Origin: UBA5794 sp965368815
Lineage (GTDB): Bacteria; Actinomycetota; Acidimicrobiia; Spongiisociales; UBA5794
DNA: 12,107 nucleotides
Direction: 5' to 3'
Assembly: GCA_965368815.1 (NCBI GenBank)
Contig: CBDUOH010000063.1
Coordinates: forward strand, 1-12,107
Part shown: positions 1 to 6,704 of the stretch, piece by piece
How positions within the stretch are numbered: position 1 is the first letter of the stretch
How the letters are laid out: the number at the start of each line of letters is the position of its first letter
Notes under the pieces: generated by a model
Database searches by the model: none
What the model was told of the DNA's origin: nothing
The model's input: only the letters and a program-made list of their open reading frames with translations
Translations under genes and position numbers: made by a program

Positions 1-17
1 CTTCCGTACCTTCCGAT

Positions 18-1694
18 CTACTGGAGACTTCTCGACCGTCGATATGGCAGGATTTCGATCGTCTCGCCGGCCCGAATCCGACGTTGGACGCCCTGCCAGA
101 AACCGGGTTCGAAGAGATCGGCATGCTCGCGGTCGAACGCGGCCCTGAGGTCGGGACCCAGCCCAAGAAACCGAGGCAACTCCTCCGGAAAGATGTCGTT
201 GGGGCCGATTCCGTACGACGGTGTGTCCGCCATCTCGTCGAGCGGATCGCTCGACTCGGGAAACCTTCTGAATCTGCAGTTCGTCAACTCGGTGAGTTCG
301 TCGTAGTCGTAGAACACCACTCGGCCACGTGACGTCACACCGAAGTTCTTGAGCAGCATGTCGCCCGGGAAGATGTTCGACGCCGCGAGGTTCTTGATCG
401 CTGTGCCGTAGTCGACGATGGCTCGTTCGGCCTCTGAAGGGTCGCTCATCCGGACATGGATGTCGAGCGGTGTCACCCTGCGTTCCAGATACACCGTTGC
501 GAACCGAACCTCGCCGTCATCGATGGTGACGGTCCGCGCCGCTTGTGCGAGTAGCTCGTCGAGCAGATCAGGATCAAACCGGTCGACGGGCAACCGGAGC
601 TGCTCGAACCGCTGCGCCTCGACCAATCGACCCGCTCGATCGTGTCTGGCGACGTACTGATACCGCTCCGCCACCTGCTTGGGTGTCACAGTCTTCTGGG
701 CCGGGAATCGATCGCGAACCACCTTGAACACGATGTCATATCCGGGCACGGTGAAAACGACCATCACCAGCCCTGCGACCCCCGGCGCGGTGACGAACAG
801 GTCCTCGGACCGGCCGAGGTAGCGGATCAGATCCCTGAACCGCTCCGTCTTTGCCTGTTTCCGGAATCCGATGGCTGCCCACAGCTCGGCGTCGGGGCGA
901 TGCGGAAGCAGACCGGAGAGGAACTCCACAAGTGCGCTCGGTGCACGTGATGCGACGTGGAACGCCGCTCGCGTGTAGGAGAAAAGAATCGATACATCCT
1001 CCTCACCGACGAGGAAGGCAGCTACCCGGAGGCCGGCACGACCATGACGGATGGCAAGAGCGAACGGCACGCGCCGATCGCTGCTGGTGAGCGCACCAAC
1101 GACGTATGCAGCCTTGCCCCGATAGAAACGCCGCGTGACGACCTCCACCGAGTCCGGGTCGAAAGGCAGGCGGCCCTCCACTTGCCTGATGTCGGCCGAC
1201 AGGTCCATCCAGGACAGGTGAAACCGACAGTCGCGGGCGATGGCACCAAGCCACGATGCCGCCCCTCGCGAGGTCGAGTAGGTCGTCGTCACGGTCGGCC
1301 AGTCGGACGGATCGATGTCAGGATCGTCGAGGAACTCAAGTTGGGGATCGATGCCCTCGGTGGTGAACATCTTGCGAGCGAGCGAGTTGAAGTACGTCTC
1401 GGCGATGACAGCGAACGGGTTTCGCCGGTAGGACGATCGGAACACTGCCTTCGCCTCGGCCCACTCGGGACGATGCATGTCAACGGAGAATCCAAGCATT
1501 TCAAGCGCGCGAATCGTGGCATCGAGGCTGTCACCGTATGTGTCGATACGCTCGAGGGCGTCCTTCCGTAGGTTCAACCAGTCCTTGGACTCGAACCTCG
1601 CATGAGCTCGCGCCGTGATGGAGCGCCGACGCTTCTCATACGCGTCGAACCCCTCGGATACGATCGAGGCGATTCGGTCCGGTTCCACCGTCAT
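18..1694 (-). CDS. aceK: Isocitrate dehydrogenase kinase/phosphatase (AceK)
   Basis: AceK phosphorylates and dephosphorylates isocitrate dehydrogenase, switching carbon between the TCA cycle and the glyoxylate bypass. The 558-residue product is close to the family length (about 580) and resembles E. coli AceK along its whole length from memory. Visible landmarks are MVMVVFTVPGYDIVFKVV (about 310-327, with the presumed ATP-binding lysine K324), VARHDRAGR (348-356, D352), the kinase-like NIFPGDMLLKNFGV (440-453, D445 and N450) and VVFYDYDEL (459-467, D463). The C-terminal HADLF and ILPYRR segments also fit. ATG at 1694 is chosen because similarity begins just after it, 19 nt downstream of prs. 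GTG at 1727, overlapping the prs end, is an alternative; neither has a good ribosome binding site. It is probably the last gene of a glmU-prs-aceK unit. The family is best known from Proteobacteria, so this host is unusual. Confidence 0.93.
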   Translation of the reverse strand: MTVEPDRIASIVSEGFDAYEKRRRSITARAHARFESKDWLNLRKDALERIDTYGDSLDATIRALEMLGFSVDMHRPEWAEAKAVFRSSYRRNPFAVIAETYFNSLARKMFTTEGIDPQLEFLDDPDIDPSDWPTVTTTYSTSRGAASWLGAIARDCRFHLSWMDLSADIRQVEGRLPFDPDSVEVVTRRFYRGKAAYVVGALTSSDRRVPFALAIRHGRAGLRVAAFLVGEEDVSILFSYTRAAFHVASRAPSALVEFLSGLLPHRPDAELWAAIGFRKQAKTERFRDLIRYLGRSEDLFVTAPGVAGLVMVVFTVPGYDIVFKVVRDRFPAQKTVTPKQVAERYQYVARHDRAGRLVEAQRFEQLRLPVDRFDPDLLDELLAQAARTVTIDDGEVRFATVYLERRVTPLDIHVRMSDPSEAERAIVDYGTAIKNLAASNIFPGDMLLKNFGVTSRGRVVFYDYDELTELTNCRFRRFPESSDPLDEMADTPSYGIGPNDIFPEELPRFLGLGPDLRAAFDREHADLFEPGFWQGVQRRIRAGETIEILPYRRSRSLQ

Positions 1695-1713
1695 GGTGCG
1701 ACCCGGGAGGCGA

Positions 1714-2688
1714 TCAGGTGTTCTCACCCTTGAAGATCTCGCTGACGGAATTGTCGTTGAAGATTGCCTCGATGGTTCCAGCGACGATCGGGGCAATCGA
1801 GAGCACCGTCAGGTTGGGCAGCGAAAGCGCGTCCTTCGAAACCGGCAGCGTGTTCGTGATCACGATCTCCGAGAACGGTGCCGTACGAAGACGCTCGATG
1901 GCGGGACCCGACAGGACGCCGTGCGTGGCCAGCACCTTGACCGATGCAGCCCCTCGCTGGAGCAGGAGTTCCGCGCCTGCCACGACGGTTCCGGCGGTAT
2001 CGATGATGTCGTCGACGACGATGCAGTGCCTTCCGTCCACCTCACCCACGACGTGGGAAGCTGTTACGTGGTTCCGTTTGTCCGTTCGGCGCCGTTTGTA
2101 GATGAACGCGACCTCGGCGTTGAGATGATGAGCAAACCTCGTTGCCCGCTTCACTCCTCCCGAGTCCGGCGACACGACGGTGATCGGACCGTCGATCTTG
2201 TTCTTGAGATAGTCGGTGAACAGTGGCAGTGCGGTCAGTGAATCGAACGGCTTGTCGATGAACCCTTGAACCTGGCCCGTGTGGAGGTCCACAGCAGCGA
2301 TCCGGTCCACACCTGCTGCAATGAACAAATCGCCCATCAGACGTGCCGTGATTGGCTCGCGCGGTCGTCCCTTCTTGTCCTGCCTTGCGTAGCCATAGAA
2401 CGGGACGACGGCGGTGATCCGTTTCGCCGAGGCACGTTTGAGAGCGTCGATCATGATCAACTGCTCCATGATGTGTTCGTTGATCGGCGAGGAGTGGCTC
2501 TGGATGACGAAGCAGTCCGCCCCACGAACCGACTCGGTGAACCTGATGTAGATCTCGCCGTCGGCAAACCGTGAACGTTCCACGCCGCCCAGTTCGACGT
2601 CGAGGAGCTTGGCGACTTCCTCGGCAAGTTCGACGTTTGCCGAACCGGAGAACACCAGCATCCGCTTCAGTCCCGGCCGTTGCATCAT
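1714..2688 (-). CDS. prs: Ribose-phosphate pyrophosphokinase
   Basis: This cytosolic enzyme makes 5-phosphoribosyl-1-pyrophosphate (PRPP) from ribose 5-phosphate and ATP, for nucleotide, histidine and tryptophan synthesis and, in actinobacteria, for cell-wall arabinan precursors. The product is 324 residues, normal for class I PRPP synthetases. The catalytic flexible loop region is YARQDKKGRPREPITARL (100-117), the metal/ribose segment is DLHTGQVQGF (134-143), and the PRPP-binding loop is VVDDIIDTAGT (224-234). The start codon ATG overlaps the glmU stop (ATGA, 4 nt), so the two are likely translationally coupled. A second ATG follows directly. The glmU-prs pairing is standard in Actinobacteria; what follows prs here (aceK) is not. 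Confidence 0.97.
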   Translation of the reverse strand: MMQRPGLKRMLVFSGSANVELAEEVAKLLDVELGGVERSRFADGEIYIRFTESVRGADCFVIQSHSSPINEHIMEQLIMIDALKRASAKRITAVVPFYGYARQDKKGRPREPITARLMGDLFIAAGVDRIAAVDLHTGQVQGFIDKPFDSLTALPLFTDYLKNKIDGPITVVSPDSGGVKRATRFAHHLNAEVAFIYKRRRTDKRNHVTASHVVGEVDGRHCIVVDDIIDTAGTVVAGAELLLQRGAASVKVLATHGVLSGPAIERLRTAPFSEIVITNTLPVSKDALSLPNLTVLSIAPIVAGTIEAIFNDNSVSEIFKGENT

Positions 2689-4064
2689 TCCGTCTTCTCC
2701 TCGGCACGTTTCCGGCGCTTCTCAGCGTAGCCCTCCACAGTCCTTTGGTCACTTCGTTCGATTCCGAGGGCGCCGTCGGGCACGTCATGCGTGATCACCG
2801 ACCCCGCGCCGGTGTACGCATCATCGCCGACTGTGACCGGTGCGACGAGCATCGTGTCGGATCCGATCTTCGTCCGACTGCCGATCTTCGTGCGGTGTTT
2901 GGACTCCCCATCGAAGTTCACCGTGACAGTCGCAGCCCCGATGTTCGTGTCCTCCCCAACCTCGGCATCGCCGATGTACGACAGGTGTGGAACCTTGGAC
3001 CCCCTGCCGATGGTGGATCCCTTGATCTCGACGTAGGCACCAGCCTTCGTGCCGTCCTTCAAGCTCGTGCCAGGGCGCAGATAGGTGAACGGCCCGATCG
3101 TCACATCGGTCCCCACCTCAGCGTGATCGATCACGGCGAACTTGACCGTCGTACCGCTTCCTATCGAGGAGTCGTCGATCTCCACACTGGGCCCGATGAC
3201 CGTATCTGATGCAATTGATGTGGCACCACGCAGATAGGTGTCGGGCATGAGCACAGCGCCCGGCGCAACCTTCACATCGGCATCGATGTACACCCGGGTC
3301 GGGTCGAGCATCGACACGCCTGCGTCGAGGAGTGTGTCATTGATTCGACGGTGTAGGACTGCAGCGACGTGCGCGAGCTGACCGTGCGTGTTGACACCGA
3401 TGCCCTCCTCAGCGTCGACAGTCAACGCTGAGACGGTGCGACCGTCTGCGACGAGTATCGCGATCACGTCGGGCAGGTAGTACTCGCCTTGAGCATTGTC
3501 GGTTGTCACACGGCTCAACGCATCGGCAAGGAGGGCCCCGTCGAACAGATAGACCGACGTGTTCACCTCATCAACGGCGAGCTCGTCGGGCGTTGCGTCC
3601 TTGTGTTCAACGATTGCGGTGACCGAACCATCGCTTCGGATGATCCGGCCATAGCCCGACGGGTCGTCGAGGCGCACCGTCATCACCGTGGCAGCCGCAC
3701 CGGTCTCGGCGTGCACGCGCGCAAGCCCCTGCAGTGATTCCTGCGTGACGAGGGGCATGTCACCCGGCAGCACCAACACCGACGTAGGATCGGCGGGGAG
3801 TCCCGAAAGTCCGACCCGGACCGCATCCGCCGTGCCGAGCTGTGGCTCCTGGACAACGGTCGTAACACCTGAAGGTACGGAGTGGGCGACGGTCGATGCG
3901 TCGTGGCCGACCACAACAACCGTGTGCTGCGGCGCGAGGGCTTCGGATTCGTGGAGTGCCCATTCCAGAAGTGTGCGGCCGGCTGCCCGATGCAGAACCT
4001 TCGCCTTCCCGGTCTTCATCCGGGTTCCCTTCCCTGCTGCGAGGATCACGACGCTTGTGCTCAT
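2685..4064 (-). CDS. glmU: Bifunctional UDP-GlcNAc pyrophosphorylase / GlcN-1-P acetyltransferase
   Basis: GlmU acetylates glucosamine 1-phosphate and then transfers uridylyl to give UDP-N-acetylglucosamine, the precursor of peptidoglycan. The 459-residue length is typical. The N-terminal uridyltransferase half starts with the nucleotide-binding LAAGKGTRM (8-16) and contains PQLGTADAV (75-82) and the metal-binding GDMPL (101-105, D102). From about residue 255 a hexapeptide-repeat left-handed beta-helix forms the acetyltransferase half, with KVPHLSYIGDAEVGEDTNIG (357-376); H360 corresponds to the catalytic histidine. A basic tail ends the protein. The ATG at 4064 lies five residues before the Rossmann strand, so the start is secure. 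No Shine-Dalgarno is visible. It lies 52 nt downstream of tRNA-Gln and may share its transcript. Confidence 0.97.
   Translation of the reverse strand: MSTSVVILAAGKGTRMKTGKAKVLHRAAGRTLLEWALHESEALAPQHTVVVVGHDASTVAHSVPSGVTTVVQEPQLGTADAVRVGLSGLPADPTSVLVLPGDMPLVTQESLQGLARVHAETGAAATVMTVRLDDPSGYGRIIRSDGSVTAIVEHKDATPDELAVDEVNTSVYLFDGALLADALSRVTTDNAQGEYYLPDVIAILVADGRTVSALTVDAEEGIGVNTHGQLAHVAAVLHRRINDTLLDAGVSMLDPTRVYIDADVKVAPGAVLMPDTYLRGATSIASDTVIGPSVEIDDSSIGSGTTVKFAVIDHAEVGTDVTIGPFTYLRPGTSLKDGTKAGAYVEIKGSTIGRGSKVPHLSYIGDAEVGEDTNIGAATVTVNFDGESKHRTKIGSRTKIGSDTMLVAPVTVGDDAYTGAGSVITHDVPDGALGIERSDQRTVEGYAEKRRKRAEEKTE
2697..2702 (-). promoter_or_regulatory. Ribosome binding site of prs
   Basis: GAGGAG on the minus strand, 8 nt before the ATG at 2688 and inside the last codons of glmU. 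It supports the upstream one of the two tandem ATGs as the prs start. Confidence 0.65.
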
Positions 4065-4116
4065 CGGTTCAGAATCCGTGCGCTTTCTGGTAGGTCGTCT
4101 CGTGCTTGCGGGCGGG

Positions 4117-4191
4117 TGGCTGGGGGGACAGGACTCGAACCCGTTCTAGATGGACCAAAACCACCTGTGCTGCCAATTACACCACCCCCCA
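4117..4191 (-). tRNA. tRNA-Gln (anticodon UUG)
   Basis: The minus strand folds as a 75-nt cloverleaf. The acceptor stem is TGGGGGG paired with CCCCCCA, the D arm GTGT/GCAC, the anticodon stem GGTGG/CCATC with loop TTTTGGT (anticodon TTG, decoding CAA), and the T arm ACGGG-TTCGAGT-CCTGT. The discriminator is G and the CCA end is encoded (4117-4119). A weak U1-A72 first pair and G73 are known identity features of bacterial tRNA-Gln. The gene sits between ispE and glmU in the same orientation. Confidence 0.96.
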
Positions 4192-4210
4192 ATGCGGGAT
4201 GCGAGCCGGA

Positions 4211-4216
4211 AGTGTA
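4211..4216 (-). promoter_or_regulatory. Possible -10 element for tRNA-Gln
   Basis: TACACT on the minus strand fits the actinobacterial TANNNT -10 pattern and ends 19 nt before the mature tRNA 5' end, leaving room for a short 5' leader. No convincing -35 is seen at 16-18 nt. It lies in the 68-nt gap after ispE. Confidence 0.4.
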
Positions 4217-4259
4217 GGAGACCGTTCGCCCTGTCGGTCGAAGCCACGTTTCGGCGGCG

Positions 4260-5123
4260 TCACGCATCGGTGCGTTCCCAGCCACGATCGACGAGGTTGA
4301 CACCGACCGAGGCCCTCGTGGGGATGTTGACCGCGGCTGCAGCGGCACCCGCCTCCTCCATGGATGGAAAGAACCCGAAGAGCGCCGAACCTGAACCGGT
4401 CATGCAGACCGGGGACCCCCACAAACCGGTGAGTTCGTCCCGCCATTCTGCGATCCTCGGGTCGAGCGACATCGCGGCGATGAACAAGTCGTTGCGTATC
4501 GGCTCGCGACCACGAAGTTCGGGAGGGAGCTGGTGATCAGGCACCGACTCACCGGTCGGGCCCCCAAGGCGGTCCCACTCGTCGAACACGGCGGGTGTGC
4601 TGAGCGAGAAGGGAGGAACCACGAGGGCAAGGGCGAAACCTGACAGAGGCTCTATCGGAGTGAGCACATCCCCCCGGCCAGCGACCAATGCGGTTCCACC
4701 GGTGACGGCGAACGGGACATCCGATCCGATGGATGCCGCGACCTCGAGGGCAAGCTCGTCATCGAGTCCATACGCGTCGGCAAAGAGCCCGATGACCGCA
4801 CCGGCATCGGCGCTGCCGCCCCCGAGTCCCGCGCCAGCGGGTATGCGCTTGTCGATGTGCAACTCCGCCGTCAACGGATGCCGGGCCGCTCTGCGGACTG
4901 CTTCAAGGGCACGCCAAGCGACATTGGAACGGTCTGAGGGCGACTCGTCGTTCGACACGGTCACCGCATCGGCGCTGGCCGGCGTCACCGTGACCACGTC
5001 TGACAGTGCCACTGATTGGAAGATCCCTCGCAGGGGGTGGTACCCGTCCGCGGCACGGTGGAACACGGCAAGCGCGAGGTTGACTTTGGCGTGTGCTCGC
5101 GCGGTGACAGGTCCGTGGATCAT
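4260..5123 (-). CDS. ispE: 4-diphosphocytidyl-2-C-methyl-D-erythritol kinase
   Basis: IspE phosphorylates CDP-methylerythritol at the 2-hydroxyl in the MEP route to isoprenoids. The product is a 287-residue GHMP kinase. Visible are the substrate-binding AHAKVNLAL (11-19, with the conserved lysine K13), ADGYHPL (25-31), the ATP-binding GAGLGGGSADAG (97-108), the catalytic aspartate in IGSDVP (132-137, D135) and the C-terminal GHMP motif MTGSGSALFG (241-250). The ATG overlaps the rsmA stop by 4 nt (ATGA) and has GAGG 7 nt upstream (5131-5134), so it is probably translated by coupling. The rsmA-ispE order is common in Actinobacteria. Confidence 0.95.
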   Translation of the reverse strand: MIHGPVTARAHAKVNLALAVFHRAADGYHPLRGIFQSVALSDVVTVTPASADAVTVSNDESPSDRSNVAWRALEAVRRAARHPLTAELHIDKRIPAGAGLGGGSADAGAVIGLFADAYGLDDELALEVAASIGSDVPFAVTGGTALVAGRGDVLTPIEPLSGFALALVVPPFSLSTPAVFDEWDRLGGPTGESVPDHQLPPELRGREPIRNDLFIAAMSLDPRIAEWRDELTGLWGSPVCMTGSGSALFGFFPSMEEAGAAAAAVNIPTRASVGVNLVDRGWERTDA

Positions 5124-5944
5124 GCCGACGCCTCGGCGCGTGCGATTGCGACGAACGCATCCGGTGAAAGGTCCTCGGGCCGGGCTGTCGGATCAACGCC
5201 TGCTGCAACAAGGATTGCCTCACCTGCGATCTCGGCTGCCAGGGAGCGACGCAACATCTTTCGCCGCTGGCCGAACGCGCTCGTGGCGACTTCGATGGCC
5301 CTGCCCGCATACGGATCAGCAGGCTTCCGGTCGATGACGACAACGGCCGAATCGACCTTCGGCGCAGGCTCGAAGACGTGAGGCGGTACGGTGAACGCGA
5401 TGTGGGCAGAACCGTGAAGGCTGACCACGACAGACGGAATCCCATAGATCTTGTTCCCCGGTCCCGCTATCAAGCGGTCCGCCACCTCCTTCTGCACCAT
5501 GACCACCAGCCTCGCGACTCGTTCCGATTGCTGCAAGGTATCAAGCACGATGCCGGTGCCGACGTTGTACGGGAGGTTCGCGACCATCGTCCACGAACCC
5601 GGACCGAGTGCCACGTCAAGGTCGAGTCGCGTCACATCGGCGAACCGGAGCTCGATGTTGTCGTAGGGAGCCAACGTCTCGGCAAGGATTGTCTCGAGGC
5701 TGTGATCCACCTCGTAGCTCACCACACGTCCCGCTGCGCGTGCCAGGGCCGTGGTGAGCGCGCCGGTGCCGGCGCCGATCTCCACGACATTGGTCGTGGC
5801 CCCGACACCGGCCGCGTGCACGATGCGATCGACGATGTTCGGATCAGCAAGGAAGTTCTGCCCAAGTCCCTTTCTGGGTCGATGGTCGTGGTCGGTGAGG
5901 AGCCGACGTATCTCCGATCGGGCCTGGAGACCGAAGTCAGACAT
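5120..5944 (-). CDS. rsmA: 16S rRNA adenine(1518/1519)-N6-dimethyltransferase
   Basis: RsmA (KsgA) dimethylates the two adjacent adenines near the 3' end of 16S rRNA during 30S maturation, and its loss gives kasugamycin resistance in other bacteria. Translated from ATG 5944 it has 274 residues. The family signature GLGQNFL is at 26-32, the SAM-binding VEIGAGTG at 54-61, the acidic end of the second strand at YEVD (77-80), the catalytic NLPYN at 123-127 and the C-terminal QRRKMLRRSL at 226-235. A longer reading frame exists upstream. ATG 5944 is preferred because GAGGAT lies 8 nt before it and the gene then overlaps tatD by only 8 nt. Many actinobacteria carry rpfB between tatD and rsmA; none is here. 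Confidence 0.95.
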   Translation of the reverse strand: MSDFGLQARSEIRRLLTDHDHRPRKGLGQNFLADPNIVDRIVHAAGVGATTNVVEIGAGTGALTTALARAAGRVVSYEVDHSLETILAETLAPYDNIELRFADVTRLDLDVALGPGSWTMVANLPYNVGTGIVLDTLQQSERVARLVVMVQKEVADRLIAGPGNKIYGIPSVVVSLHGSAHIAFTVPPHVFEPAPKVDSAVVVIDRKPADPYAGRAIEVATSAFGQRRKMLRRSLAAEIAGEAILVAAGVDPTARPEDLSPDAFVAIARAEASA

Positions 5945-6701
5945 GTCGGAAGATCCTCGTTGCGTGTGACGTGGTGAGTTCGGCCACATCTTCGACCGCG
6001 ATGCCCCAGATTCGTGCAAGCGCCTCGCCGGTCAGGGACACATTCGCCGGCTCGTTGTCGGTGCCTCGTCTCGGCTCCGGAGTGAGGTATGGGCTGTCAG
6101 TTTCAACCATGACCCTGTCGGGGGGAGCTTCTGCGGCGCCCAGGCGGAGGGTGTCGGCCGTCGGATAGGTGATCGGGCCTGCGAAGGAGAACGTTGCCCC
6201 GAGGTCCGCAAATCGCTTCGTCCAGCGAGGGCCACCGGTCCAGCAGTGCAGCACCGCTTTCTCGCCGATCTGTGCCTCCTCAAGCATGGCGTGGACGTCG
6301 GCGAACGCATCACGGCAGTGGATGATGACCGGTTTGTCGAGCGACGCGGCCAGCGACAGCTGTTCCTTGAACGCGATGCGCTGGTCATGTACCGGGGCAA
6401 GGTTCCGGTAGTAGTCCAGTCCACATTCCCCCACCGCATCGGCGCGTTGTGCGAGTTCCACGATTGCGTCGTGCTGTTCAGTCCACAACGATGCCTCGTG
6501 GGGATGCAGCCCGGCTGACCACAGGACGGTGTCGGGGAACTCCTTCGACAACGCTTCACTGGCCACCGACGTCGGCCGGTCCACCCCTGGGCACACGAGC
6601 CACCCGACCCCCGCCGCTGCCGCTCGCTCGATGACACGGACCGCAGGGTCGTCGAGGAGGAAGAGATGACCATGTGTGTCGACCCACCGGGTTTCGGCCA
6701 C
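5937..6701 (-). CDS. tatD: TatD family metal-dependent hydrolase/nuclease
   Basis: TatD proteins are TIM-barrel metallohydrolases with 3'-5' exonuclease activity on DNA or RNA; the physiological substrate here is not known. The 254-residue product shows all usual metal ligands: VDTHGHL (7-13, H10 and H12), GLHPH (64-68), GECGLDYY (91-98, E92), IIHCRDA (126-132, H128), LHCWTGG (151-157, H152) and ETDSPYL (200-206, D202). The start is a GTG 3 nt after the metG stop, backed by a strong GAGGAG. The metG-tatD linkage is conserved in many bacteria. Confidence 0.94.
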   Translation of the reverse strand: MAETRWVDTHGHLFLLDDPAVRVIERAAAAGVGWLVCPGVDRPTSVASEALSKEFPDTVLWSAGLHPHEASLWTEQHDAIVELAQRADAVGECGLDYYRNLAPVHDQRIAFKEQLSLAASLDKPVIIHCRDAFADVHAMLEEAQIGEKAVLHCWTGGPRWTKRFADLGATFSFAGPITYPTADTLRLGAAEAPPDRVMVETDSPYLTPEPRRGTDNEPANVSLTGEALARIWGIAVEDVAELTTSHATRIFRHV

Positions 6702-6704
6702 CGT

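Noticed and set aside
957..1571. 204-codon plus-strand open frame opposite aceK
   Set aside because: It lies fully antisense to a gene with clear homology, has no recognisable domain, and is expected in GC-rich DNA.
1695..1796. 34-residue N-terminal extension of AceK to an ATG at 1796
   Set aside because: It lies inside the end of prs and is outside the AceK family similarity. ATG 1694 is a better start; GTG 1727 remains possible.
5378..5977. 199-codon plus-strand open frame opposite rsmA
   Set aside because: His/Arg-rich shadow frame over conserved rsmA motifs.
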